Below are positions 50,526-62,358 of a DNA stretch of 64,000 nt, one piece after another. Location of the stretch: positions 1 to 64,000 of the forward strand of contig NW_026729150.1 of NCBI RefSeq assembly GCF_030272615.1, in the 5' to 3' direction. Source of the DNA: Cryptomeria japonica. Its lineage: Eukaryota; Streptophyta; Pinopsida; Cupressales; Cupressaceae. The notes below the pieces were generated by a model. It did not search any database. It saw only the letters and a program-made list of their open reading frames with translations, and had not been told where the DNA came from. Each line of letters opens with the position of its first letter. Within the stretch, counting starts at the first letter, position 1. A program made the position numbers and the translations under genes.

Positions 50526-50620
50526 GAAATAGTAGCAGACATTACTTCTTTTAGCAAGGAACTAATGTTCCTAATCTTGCAATTTCTGGATAAAGAGAAG
50601 TTCAAGGAAACTGTACACAA
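50526..50620 (+). pseudogene. TOPLESS-like first-exon (LisH) fragment
   Basis: Between a splice-acceptor-like tctccctacag-type border and a gtgagt donor, the frame reads ITSFSKELMFLILQFLDKEK followed by FKETVHK. This is very close to the conserved N-terminus (LisH start) of TOPLESS/TPR transcriptional corepressors, including the short first exon that ends after the VHK residues. The initiator Met position is ATT (Ile), and no second TOPLESS exon follows, so it is a fragment. TOPLESS proteins bind EAR motifs of repressors in the nucleus; this piece would make only the start of the LisH helices. Recognition is from memory of the family and not from an alignment. Confidence 0.65.
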
Positions 50621-50714
50621 GTGAGTTTACAAACATAAAAGATAACCACCTTTCTTATAATAGTTTTCCTTTTATTTGTATCACCTCTGATCAATTGGTT
50701 TGCATATCTAAAAC

Positions 50715-51113
50715 CCAGGAATGTGTAAAGAATATAGTTCCCATGATTGATGCTTGAGCATCCAACCAAATTGATTTTTTTGAACCATTGTTCGTCTCAC
50801 AAAATCTAGATATTGACAACGAATTGGTGGATCCGTCAGCTCAAGAAATTTTTATCTCTCAGGTAAGCACAATGCTAGAGGAAAAATTAATGGCATATCA
50901 GGAAAAATAAAGTAAAGATAATAATTCTTGCAGACTCTGTAGCAAGAAAATACAAGTAAAATTTGATAGCTTAATTCTTTTATAATTTTCTTCAACGTGC
51001 TTTGACACAGTTCTTTTTAAATATTTCTTATAGGCTTGTGCATCGAAACATATAATTACAACATCACAGCTTCAAGTTGCAGAATTGCGACACTCACTCG
51101 AAGCTTCAAGGTC
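50715..51113 (+). pseudogene. Two unidentified exon-like segments
   Basis: An open stretch at about 50720-50860 (ECVKNIVPMIDA, stop, then SNQIDFFEPLF and DNELVDPSAQEIFISQ) ends at a gtaagc donor at 50861. A second at about 51036-51111 (HIITTSQLQVAELRHSLEAS) starts after tataggc and ends at gtctgt. I cannot name either source gene. They lie just beyond the TOPLESS-like exon in the same orientation, as would captured exons. Confidence 0.3.
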
Positions 51114-52619
51114 TGTTCTTATAACCAAGATCCATGTATAGGCAAATTCAGACACAAGAGTACAAGCTATTTTTTCTTCTTATACTCATTGGAAACATAC
51201 TAGCAGGTGCACATGTTCTCAAATTCTTTTTCTTGGTTATCTGCAAATATAATTAATTGTTAAATATAATCTAATATCTATAGTTTACTTATATTATAGC
51301 TTATCTAATACTAGTTTACTAAATCTTTGATATCATGGTTCATGTTGCATCTTTCCCAAGCTTAATATAGTTCTAAAGTTGATTCAAGTTATGCATCATA
51401 AATTGAACAAAGATTGGAGTAATGCAAAAACTCTAGATGAGGTGAACTGATATACCCCGCTAAAAAGTTTTTGAGAATAGCCTTAATTGTTTTTTTGTAT
51501 AATTTTGGATATTTTGCAAGAGCCCATGTTCATTTGATTCTTGATTCTTCATGTAATTGATGTAATATTGCTAGTCCTATTAACAAATGTGCTTATGTAT
51601 TGTAGTAACTAGTAAGTACTAATTCTGCAAATGGTTTTCCAAAGCAATAATAAGACTAACATTATGATTATGTAATCATTGTTTAATCTATTTCTTTCAC
51701 TTCTCTTGGGTTTTATCTTTCTTAGTACTTTTAGAAATATAAATTATTTGACGATTTGTTTGTTGTTGTAGAGTCCATAGTCAGCCCATAGTGTTCAAGA
51801 TCAATATGTGAATTTTCCAACGCCAATGTGACCTTCAGGCATAGGGGTAGTGCAAACACCATACCCAAAGGTATAATTTCTTTGTTGTGGGATGGTATCC
51901 TGTGATATAGCCTCTCAACCAGATTATTTAACAAGACAAACAAATTTCACAATTTGTCATGGGATTCAAATTTACCTGACTTTTCATCATAAGGGATTTT
52001 GTATTCATTATTTAAAAGCTCTTCAAGGATTTTAGGTAATCACACAACACTTTGTATGGTTAAAGTAGATTTAGATTCCTAGAAAATTACGTGAATTGCA
52101 ACTTTTACCTATTGTGTAAATTATATCTTTGCAAAAGTATTGTATTCAAGAAGTTGATCCAGCTCTATGTAAATTCAGATCTCTTATTTAGGTTCCCATG
52201 AGTATTACGGATTAGCACCTTGGACATTTGATTTTTAGCTATCTATTTTTGGTTTCTTTGATATATTTGGCAATTTTACCTATTTGATTCAGTGATAGAT
52301 CATAGTAGATTCATAGTGATACCTTTGACATATACTTATTTATGAATACTAATTGCAGCAATTCCAACTATGTTTCAGACCAAATCATATATATAAGTGA
52401 CCAAACACATAAAGGCACCTTTTTGTGGAGACAAATTGTAGCACAAAAGAATAAAAAGTAAGTTTTCTTAAATAATATGGTTCTATACACATCGTCAATT
52501 TTTTTAAATCTTCATAGGCAAATACATATCTTCCTAACATTTTTTGGCATTGTAAAGTGGAAAATTGGACCCAAGTGACTCCCCACCTAGGAGAGAGAAA
52601 GGAAGTCAATAGGATGATT
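51114..52619. other. AT-rich spacer, no gene seen
   Basis: No convincing ORF, RNA gene or repeat. Confidence 0.45.
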
Positions 52620-53502
52620 TTCACTTGGAAGATACTTTACATTCAAAAGAGGGGCTTGAATCCACTAGATCCAAATCCAAAGAAAATAAGGATGTGAATG
52701 TGATTTGCCCTCTTTTGTAAATAGATACGTTGACTTGTTGACTATGTAGAAAAGAGAGATAAAATGGATGAAATGAGGAGCTACCGGTTTGGGATTGCAC
52801 TGTAACATCAGATTTGAGATATTTAGACTAATACGGATTTGCCCTGCAAATTTGGAGAAAATTCATCGGGACAGTGTTGAAAGTGCACACGGTCCTCCAA
52901 AAAATCCGCTTGCCGAAAAGGGTTTTTTTGCCTCTGTAAATCAAGTCCAAACCTAAAATTACAGCTGGGCACCTGCAAACTACATGCTTGCAAATGAATG
53001 TTGTAATGTTCCTTCAATGGATGAATGAAGAAGACACATGAAGAACTTGATAGATTCTTGAAGACTTGAATGCTTGATGCTTGAGTATGTCTTATGTATC
53101 TCGCCTATCGTATATTTCATTTATATCGAATGAGGTAATTGAATCACCTTTTATACATGCCTAAGAGGATTCATTTTCATCCATCGAAGGCCAACAAAGA
53201 AAGATTTAAATCCTCAAAGAGGAAATCATATTTAAGGGCTAGATAGACCCATCTTAGGGCCACCCTAACAGGGAGGACAGGGGTGCCATACCCCTATCCT
53301 AGGGGGACAAAGGTGCCACACCCTTGTCCTACCCTATCTTGGGGCCTAGACAGGGTCTTGAGGTAGCATAAGGGTCACAATAGGAAGAGACTCATGATGA
53401 AAGTGCAAAAAGATGTCTCAGTCAAGTAGAGAGATGCAGTCACATAGGTGAGGACCTAAAATGTGGTTGAAATTGTGGGAGTTGCAATTTTATGATGCTA
53501 CA
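52620..53502 (-). mobile_element. Gypsy-type 3' LTR, minus strand (left end approximate)
   Basis: On the minus strand the tract AAAGTGGGGGCAAAA (plus 53503-53517) is followed at once by TGTAGCATC, the LTR start (plus right end 53502). The LTR body includes inverted-looking words at 53260-53340 (cagggaggacaggggtgcca, ccctatcctaggggg). The left boundary is a guess from the change in composition. Confidence 0.5.
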
Positions 53503-53517
53503 TTTTGCCCCCACTTT

Positions 53518-56140
53518 AGTAGGAGTATGGCTTACGCCAATATTGACGGTAAAGTAGAAGAAAGAGAGGGAGATGAAGATGAGAGACACAGAGCAATATC
53601 ACAAGGAGTATAAGACATCACTAATCTTGAGGGAAAAAAGCCCCTAATCTTAGGATCTTAACTCACTCAAACATATGCAAGAGCACACAAAACAAAAGGA
53701 ACAAGACAAACAAAACAAGACAAAGCACAAAAGACACATGACAAAGACAAAACACACAAGAACACACATCAACTAGCCAAAGAGACCTCGATACAAATGT
53801 CTCAAACAACTAATTGAAACACAAAGACCAATGCCATCACATCAACACCAGTAATCACATAAAAGAGAAAAGATAACATCATCCATGAACCGTCAATAGT
53901 GAAACTATGGGTTCATGAGAAGAAAGATGAACAAGAGGACACCATGGACATCTCACCCCTAGAATTAGGTGATCCACGAAGAAAAAGGACATGGAAAACT
54001 ATCCCCTAGTCTTTCTAGGTGATCCATGTAAGGGAGGAAGGTGAAAACGCTGTTAGTTCCACCCAACCTCATGCGCATGTGTGCTAGTGAGGTTCAAAAT
54101 ACCTCATAGGAGTCTATGCCCGAGTATGCTACAACCCGTATAAGATGTATAATACAAATTTTAGGAAAGGCTTGACCTCTCTCTCTAAGAGACCGTGCTC
54201 TAGTTCCAAGAATAATCACCCTACATAAGAGAAAAGAAGTGGTGACATCTCACTTTAAGAGGTTGTGCTCTCATTTTGAGAATGACCCACTGTTCAAGGG
54301 AAAAGCGTCAACATCTTGCTCTATGAGGCTACCCTCTGGTTCTAAGAATGTCCCATTGCACAAGGGAAAAGCGGTGACATCTCACTCTGAGAGGGTACCC
54401 TCTAGTTCCGAGAATGTCCCATTGTACAAGGGAAAAGTGGTGACATCTCGCTCTAAGAGGCTACCCTTTGGTTCCGAGAATGTCCCACTGTACAAAGGAA
54501 AAGCGGTGACATCTCAATCTAAGAGGCTACCCTTTGGTTCTAAGAATGTCCCACTGTATAAGGGAAACAATGCACAAGAGAAATATAATACAAAAAGAGC
54601 AGTGTGGGTGCCCCCCCTTAAGATGTCAACATTGTTCAATGTTGATATCTTAAGGAAAGTAGAACAAGGATACCTTACTTTGACACAAAGAAGATATCCA
54701 TCATGCAAAAATTCCATACATCCAAGCAAGAGAGGGTATATTATTCAAGCAAGGACAAGATAGTTGAAAAGAGATATCTTGCTACATGTGTAAAGGAGAT
54801 CCTTGGAAGAGAATAGATCTTTGTTCAAAAGACATCTAGCCCCCAAGAGGAGTTGTCTTAGACAAATATAACATCCTCTAGAATGAAGCAGTGAATAGAA
54901 CAAGAATTCAAGCCTTCATCCTATTGCTAGGTGAAAGGGATTCTTGGCAAAGGATGACTCACTTTTATCCCAATGGGGATGGTTAAATTTATTATAAATG
55001 TACATTACCAAGTGTAAAAGAGATTGTAGTCAAGGACTTACACCTCTTTTATAGGAAAGACCCCTTGAGAAAGCAATAAAAATTTCACACAAGGAATGAC
55101 ATCAAGTAATAAAACTCAAACCATCCACAACATAGGAAAGAGTGGATCCTTTAAAAGAGAGAGAGAAATATCATTGCCCCCCAAGTGTAGGAACAATGAG
55201 AAGAGCTTACACAATCTTCTAGAGAGAGATTAAACATAAGGAAATGCACAATGAACTTACATGAACATATGCAAGAAAAGATTAGTATATGCAAAATAAA
55301 CATCTCAAGAAGTGGTAATATTCTAAGAGAGGAAAGAAAGAGCATCACATATTTCCCCAAGAGGGATTAGTCATAAGAACATACCATTGTAAGAAATGAT
55401 AATCACATATGAAAAATGTAGCCTCTAAAGGAAATAATGATATAGAAAGAAAGAGAAAGGAGTGAAATCCTTGTCCCCCAAGTGAGAAGAACAAGGAGAA
55501 ACATTACACATCTTCTAATGGTGATTATTTTCAAGTGATATGCCTTCCTAGTGGAGCAAACCCTCTCAAGGAAGGATCATGTACTTCACAGGAGATCATT
55601 CCATGCTAGGGGTATATCATACTTGTAAATAATCGAAACCATAGAAGAGGTAAGTTTTCAATAGAATGAGGGCAAGAGAAAAAGTGTATTACTTGTTAAA
55701 GATGCTCCTCTTCAAACAAAGATGAAAAACCAAAGAATAATTATATGCTCATATAATAATAAATCTGTGCAAGAAAGGAGATCTAATAATGAATAAAGCA
55801 CAAAGATAAATTAATGGGAAGAAGAAGGAAGAGTGGGCCTCATGTTGGTACTCCAAAGTATTTAAAATTGAAACAATACCACAAATGATAAAGAGCCCCC
55901 AATTAAGTTGGCTAGTTATGTCATAAGGTGAAGAGAAACATGAAAAGAAAAGAAGTGCTAAGGCACTATGTTCATATCAAGGAAGAAGGCTAGATCTATT
56001 GTAAGAGAAATTCGTGCATAATCATATTTTTTTTGAACAAATTTCTTAAATGCATGGAATTTCCCAAGAGAATGTGAATATGAATCACGAAAAATGCAAT
56101 ATTCCTCACCTTTCACTTGCTTAAGATTCTTGTTTTTGGT
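53518..56140 (-). mobile_element. Non-coding interior of gypsy-type element
   Basis: Between the polypurine tract and gag there is about 2.6 kb of purine-rich (plus-strand) sequence without reverse transcriptase, integrase or protease motifs on either strand. Either pol was deleted, or the element never had one and was mobilised by a relative. The 66 bp tandem repeat lies inside it. Confidence 0.45.
54185..54575 (+). repeat. 66 bp tandem repeat, 5 clear copies plus a diverged one
   Basis: The anchor acatct occurs at 54245, 54311, 54377, 54443 and 54509, a spacing of exactly 66 bp. A weaker unit precedes it at about 54180. Because 66 is divisible by three, an ORF (54239-54763, plus strand) stays open and would encode 22-residue repeats of the type GKAVTSxSKRLPFGSxNVPLYK. 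The host element is on the opposite strand, so the ORF may be an accident of the period. Confidence 0.85.
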
Positions 56141-56149
56141 TTTAGGAGG

Positions 56150-57007
56150 AAATCAAATAGTCTTATCATATTTCAATCTCCAATAGATTCTTAAAGCTAG
56201 TCTTTCAGGATGATAAATATGTTTTAATTCATTTTCTTGACATGGAGGAGAAAAAATATTAGAAGAAGAAGGATTATTATCCACGATTCTAATTTTTCCG
56301 TTGTTTATGCCATCTTGAATATATTTTTGAAAATCAAGTCAATCTTCAGCATCGCGATCATGGGTTTGATGAAATGAGCAAAAAAGACATTTTTAAGAAG
56401 AATCATTCTTGTGGGCTCTTTTAATTTGTTGCCTTTGAAGATAGTTCTTAAAGTTTTCAAGCCTATGGATTTCATCCTTAGAGAGAGGAGCATCACCTCC
56501 TAGGCCTTCTGTAGTAGCTTGCGCAGGAGGGTTTATAGGGACATTAATTCCTCGCTCAAATTTCCCAATTCCTTGTCCTCTAAAACCATGCTTTTTTATT
56601 ATATGAAACCCACGACTATAAGAATGTTGCAAATGGAAAGTTGGGGGGATAGAATCATGAATTTATTTTAAATCTAATTTGTAAGGGGGAATAAAAGGAT
56701 TTGTAGATGAAGAAGGAATATCATGTGAAAGGATAATATTATTTCCTTTGTCATTCCTATCCTTTTTGGGAGATTTGGGATGAACATCTTCATCATCTAA
56801 AGGTTCATCTTTACTAATTTCTATGTGAGGGGAAAGATCATGAATGAAATGCATAACATCATCCTCTCTATATATATTTTGATGTTGAAGATAGGTCCTA
56901 GGAGAATAAGGAGGGTCTAAAGATGTAAGAATGTTAATATTTTGATTTTGCCCGCCTTGCTCAAGGGTATGTGTATGAGAAGAAGATGGGCCAATATTAC
57001 TTTCCAA
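56150..57007 (-). pseudogene. Gypsy-type gag remnant with degenerate zinc knuckle
   Basis: ORFs 57007-56663 and 56632-56393 are in one frame. They start MESNIGPSSSHTHTLEQGGQ and continue with a charged, proline-rich region (DEPLDDEDVHPKSPKKD), a GFRGQGIG/ERGINVP segment and ENFKNYLQRQQIKRAH. After a stop, the frame reads KCLFCSFHQTHDRDAED, stop, LDFQKYIQDGINNGKIRI, a pattern typical of the zinc-finger-like end of gypsy (Tat/Ogre-like) gag proteins. No pol follows. Stops at ~56663, ~56393 and ~56336 show decay. Confidence 0.55.
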
Positions 57008-57083
57008 TGATTGCTTTTTTTAAAAAGGATCATTGGTTTATATAATAGCTCTCATCTTATTCACACAATACTAGAGAGTTTTT

Positions 57084-60000
57084 TAGTGGCGAATCTTCGC
57101 CAATTGGCAAATTCCGCATTTTTTTTTTTGAAGAAATGGCAAATAGTCTGGGGCAACATAGTGGTCAAATTGCCTAGAATTTTGGGGTTAATAGTATACT
57201 GTATTTTGGCTTCACCATTGACCACACACCATTCGATGTGCATGCCCGTAATATTCTCCTAGAATCACTCGGACGTGGGTATTAGATCACATTTGTTATT
57301 CACCAAAAATAGTAAAATGACCACGTACCCAGGACCTAATTCATCAATGGTAAATTAAATGTTCATTGCACGCATCAGCCAAATTCTCCAATATCAATTA
57401 AAACATTATAAGCATTCGAGGACCCATTTCGTCCTACTTAAATCAAGATGCATTTTGAAACACCCACGCAATTCGCTGAAAATGCAATCATGGATTGATA
57501 TAAATACACTCTTTCTTATAATTTGTTTGTATCTGATTAATAAATTTAGGATCTCTCGATTCACATTCCACAATTTGAGTTGGAACATCAAAGTTCATTG
57601 TAGGGCGGAGGGCCAAAGTTAAAATCCTGCAACACAGGCCCAAGCATTCCTGATTCCTCATTCGGAGAATTGAGAAGGAATAAAGGTAAGTAATCATTTC
57701 TTCATACTTGATAGTATTATTTTTAACTTTTAATTCATAGTGAGAGGGCAAGACTCAATATGTCACAGTCAGACATGGGTGAGACTCCTCAGGGTGGTGA
57801 AGGGATTGAGATGTCAGACAAGGGTGAGACTGAGACTCCTCAAGGTGGTGAAGGGATTGGGAGGCCATCAAAACACCCAAAACTTAAACTTAAAGATACT
57901 ACCATAAAGTCTTTCTTTGGAATTGGCAAAGTTTCCAGTCCATCAACTTCTGCAGTTGTAGAAGCCATTCACAGTAGCTCACCACCACCACAAGGTGGGG
58001 TTGTCATTGATTTAAATGCATCAAATGAGGATGAAAATATCGACACAGTAGAAGATGTTCTAAGGGATACACACAATGAGATAATTCACTCAGATGCAAA
58101 TGCTAGTACTGAAGATGATGTTGGTAGGAAGAAAAGAAAAAGGAAAGTAAAACTAGGGCGAGAGTGGGAGATGACAAGGAGTTTTAAGATTGATTGGGTA
58201 GAAAAGTACCCATTCATTGAACCAGTCCCAAAAAATGATGAACAACCAATAGAATGCAGGTGTAAGATTTGTAGTTGGAAAACTAAAAGAGAGAAGAAGA
58301 TGTAGCTAAAGCTTGACACCATAGAAAATCATAGTGGAAAGGTTTATGAAAAATGGATCATAGACAGATAGGAAACACTAGTAGTAAGATGGAAATCAAA
58401 GGAAGAATGTCTTCATGTTAAGTATGTTGCAGAATATGAAGAGAACAACCACAAAATGACACTAATTGCTAATAGTCGATTTATAAATACAATCAAGACT
58501 GGGCTTGAACATGCAGCGAAAGATGCAAAAGTTTCAAAGACTGTTCAGATGAGTGTTATTTTTCATATTCTGTTGAGAGGGCATCCTATGAAAGATTTCC
58601 TAGAATATAATAATTTATTATCTTTTTTGAATGTTCCTCACTATCCTATGTCACAATGGTCAATAAACGCTGGATGGGAAATGGAAAACTGTCTTGTTGA
58701 GGTGGAAAAGAAAAATTTACAAGAGAGTGTAAAAGAGTCAAATTTCATTTCATTATCCATAGATGAAGTTACTATGGTAGATAACACTGCTTGGGTTTGT
58801 ATACATGTGTATACCGTAAAGGAACATGTCTGTCGAGCTCATCTACTCTATGTTCATAAAATGAGGGGCAATTCAACAACAAAAACTTTATATTTGGAAC
58901 TTAAGAAAGATTTGAATGAAATTGCTGGTAGGGATGACTTGACAATTGCCAACAAGTTCGTGTGTGTTGGAGTTGATGGAGCTGCAGTAATGCAAGGTCA
59001 AAGGACCGATCTTTGCGCAAGATTACAAACTAGTATTGCACCATACATGCTTGGCATTCACTGCATGGCCCATCAAATGAATTTAGCATATATAATTGTA
59101 ATCAATTTTCCTACAGTGTCAAAAGTTGAAGATTTGGTCCATGAGCTCCACTCATACTTCTGCCAAAGTCCTAAACATTTTGCAGAATTTTAGATTTTTG
59201 GTGAGGAAGTAATAGTAGGAAACAAGATTCTCCGGGATGTTGAGACCAGATGGATCTCCTTGCATTGACCAGCAGAACGAGTTCTAACAAAATATCAATC
59301 CTTGATCGAACTTATGTATGAGCAATGCCTCACAGTAGACAAAGCTCCTGATCTCTTACATAAGTTAAGTGATATAGAGACTCTGTTAACTTTAGGTAGT
59401 CTTCTCCCCATGCTGGATTCAATGAACAAACTTGTTAAGAAAGCCCAAGACAAAACAATGTATATCAATGAGTATAGCACTCTACATAAAATGACATGCT
59501 TGAGCCTGGATGGTCTATATTCATATCTAACAGGACAAATAATTACAGATTTGAATTATGCTGAAATTTTTTTGCATTTCAATACAAAAAATGAGTTATG
59601 TGTCTTTGTAAGAGGATTTCAGATACCAATGCACCAATCTAAGAAGGGCAAGCGAGGCAAAGCACTACTAGTTAAAAAGGAAGATTTTGACAGGATTGTT
59701 AAATCTGTTAGTGATAATTTGAAGTCTATTGCATATGAACTTTCAACTGAGATTCGTGAAAGATTCCCTCGAGAAGAAATACTTGAAGCCATGGGTTGTG
59801 TGTATCCTCAATTTTGGCATTTAATTGGAGATAATCCAAATGATGCAAAGGTGTTTCATAAAAAATTAGAGGAATTGATATTGACATTTTCAAAAGATGC
59901 ATATTGCAATGGATAGCCGATAGAGGGAATTTTAAATTTAGGTCATCTTAAAAAACAATATAAACACTTTGCATTGACTATGAAACAACAGCTGATTGAC

Positions 60001-60460
60001 TTGGAGAACCCATTTGAGCTTGGATCAATCACAAGACTTTGGAAAATGATAGATCAAAGCGAAGTATTGTGTATTGCAATGCCAAAATATTTACATCAAA
60101 ACTTGCTAATTTATGTCAAACAATGATATTGGGGTCGGTGGAAGATGAGAGAGTTTTCAGTGCATTAGGGCTTTTGAAATCAAAGATCAAAAACAAATTA
60201 GACAAAAATTTGGAAACTTGCTTGAGGTTGTTTGTAACTCAGTATAATGTTAGAGATTTTCCATATGATAGGGCACTAGGAATCTGGAATTCTATGCATG
60301 AAAGACGAGGGTTGTGCAACACTTTAAAAGCTAGTGGTGCTGCTGCTAGTGCTAGTGCTGAGACAAATGATGGAGCATAGACTCAGAGTCGACATGAAGA
60401 TGAAGAAATTATTGAATACCTGACTCAGAATGAAGATGAACCTATTAGTACTAGTTAGTT
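57084..60460 (+). mobile_element. hAT-superfamily DNA transposon, decayed (3' end not found)
   Basis: The element is defined by the transposase at 57760-60460. A possible 5' terminus is tagtggcgaatcttcgcc at 57084, which resembles CAGTGGCG-type hAT ends, but no inverted partner is visible up to 62 kb, so both boundaries are uncertain. The 5' leader 57084-57759 has no coding signal. Confidence 0.6.
57760..60460 (+). pseudogene. hAT transposase with BED-type finger, 6 stops and one frameshift
   Basis: An N-terminal low-complexity region with a duplicated ETPQGGEGI motif is followed by DLNASNEDEN and a basic KKRKRKVK stretch (possible nuclear signal). Then comes a BED-like finger (ECRCKICSW..H, ~58250-58330). 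The catalytic region has SLSIDEVTM (first Asp, ~58757-58783), VGVDGAAVMQG (~58966-58998) and the IHCMAHQMNLA motif (~59056-59088). The dimerisation region near the end reads VEDERVFSALGLLKSK (~60137-60184). Stops: TAG 58303, ~58369, 59191, 59914 and 60378, TGA ~59265; the frame shifts near 60090. A short acidic tail continues to a TAG at about 60458. Family membership is clear; the subfamily (Ac/Tip100/ZBED-like) is not. Confidence 0.85.
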
Positions 60461-61060
60461 TCCAGATCTTGAGTCCATTTGGAATTAGAAGCCTTAGACT
60501 GAGTCACTTAAGTGAATTAGCAGTCAGTTTATAGGCATTTATAATTATACTACAGTTCTTGAGTCATATCACAATTTCAATTTACAATACTATAGTTGTC
60601 ATTGATGATTTTTGATATTGTATTCCTTGAATTTGTCAATCAGAATGGATACTTATTTCATATTTTTAATTGTGAATTTGAATTATTAGTAAACAATTAG
60701 AATTTATTTTCTGAATTATTAGTAAACAATTGAATTATTAGTAAATTGGTTCCACATTATGTTGAACATGAAATGCAACAATTTGTGTCACAAGATCCAT
60801 AAAATTATTCATATTGCATAACTGTTAGAACCTTTCTACTGTTCTACATTAAATGTTTAACATGATGTTCATGGCGATTAAGGTATTGTGTTTGTTTTTT
60901 GTCTTAGTTGGCTAGTAAACTGAAGTTGTTGTGTGTTGAAATCTGAGTTGTCCTCTCTTTATTTGTTCATGTCAATGTCAAGTGTGGTCAAATGGTTGGT
61001 TAGACAATTAGACATGTTTAATGTTTCATCTCTAACTCACAAATAAAATTCATGTTTAAC
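60461..61060. other. AT-rich spacer, no gene seen
   Basis: Contains a small direct repeat (gaattattagtaaacaattg) at about 60680-60745. Nothing else is recognised. Confidence 0.5.
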
Positions 61061-61064
61061 AATT

Positions 61065-61950
61065 TAAGTGGTGAGTTAGCGAGTGTTGGTTTGGGTTTAA
61101 ATCGTGAGGTCTCTAGTTTTTTGGGTGCTAACATTTTTTGTTAGCAAGCTAGAGATTGTTAATGAAATTGCTTTGGTCGTGAGGTCTCGAACTGGTTTGA
61201 TGCCATGCATTATAGCCGCAAGAGTTAGCGAGTAAGTCATTAACATAAAACATCAATTTTTGTTGGTACTCCCTAGGTTGCTGCAGTCAAGAGATAAATA
61301 GTTTTGATATTTTATGGTTATCGCTAGCTTGCAGGTTCTTTATCATCAAGTCAATTTAAGTCACGAGCTTGCAAGTACTAGGAGATTTTAGTTGTCTCTA
61401 CCTTGCAAGATGTTTTGCACTTGACCATTTTATGTTGCGAGGTTGCGATTGGGTTTGATTTTATGTTATCGCAAGGTCGTGCGGCGTTCGCATTTAATTC
61501 ATTTTAATTTGCGATCATGCGATGTGGTTGTTATCGCAGCTTAGTTGGTTTCGTCACTTGCTCACAGGTTTTGAAGTTGTTTAGCATTTTATGTTGTGAT
61601 CTGGCGACAGGTAAGTTTTGGTCATATTTTGTGGTCATCACATGCTTGCGAGTTTGTAAGTCTTAAGTCAAAAAGTGTTGCAAGCATGCGATGGCATTTA
61701 AGTGTCTTGTTGTCATGGGATCGCAAGGGTTTAAGTCAAATTAAGTTTCAAGTTGTGAGTTTGAAATGAAATAAGTTATTTTTTTAGATTTGCAGTGGTC
61801 GCCAGCTCGCAGGTAAAGAAAGAATATTACAAATATTGTTGCAAGGTTGCGACTGAAGGGCTTGATGAAGATCAACAGCTATTGGTCACTCATGAGATTC
61901 TTTGAGGATTCATAAAAGGGGTTGCGAGCTTGCAGTTAAGAAGATGTGGT
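61065..61950. repeat. ~40 bp degenerate repeat with CGCAAGCTTGCGAG-like core
   Basis: Words such as gttgcgaggttgcga (61434), atcgctagcttgcagg (61320), cacgagcttgcaag (61362), ttgcaagcatgcgatgg (61679), tcgccagctcgcagg (61799) and gttgcgagcttgcag (61920) recur every ~35-45 bp, about 20 times. The core is itself nearly palindromic, so both orientations appear. The region may be the LTR of an element whose ORF starts at 62.36 kb. Confidence 0.65.
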
Positions 61951-62358
61951 AACATTGTTGCTAACTTGTCAGTTACTTTCCAAATTGTTATAACCAATTC
62001 CGAGTGTGCGATTAAAGATGGGGATTGACATGTGGACTTGTTTGCCGAGTTCTGTAAAAGTTTTGAATGGAAATTGCAATCAAATAGAAGGGCATGAATT
62101 CAAATTTTGCTCGAGTACTTCAGCTTTGAATTAATGCCACAGTAGCTATTTCATGCAAGTGTGGCAATTAATGAGACTTGAGAGAAGTGACGGTGCCCAA
62201 ATACCATAAATTGCATAATCGAGCCGAGATTTTGTATAATTGCATTAATGCATTCTATCTTCGAGGTAATCCAGTGAATTGATCTCTACAACAACATTGG
62301 AGAATTCAGAGTGTTGGGTGTGGGAAAATTTTAGAAAATTGCTTAAGTTTTTCTCTTG

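Noticed and set aside
54239-54763. A functional 22-residue repeat protein gene
   Set aside because: The open frame follows automatically from a 66 bp period and lies antisense within a retroelement; kept only as a finding.
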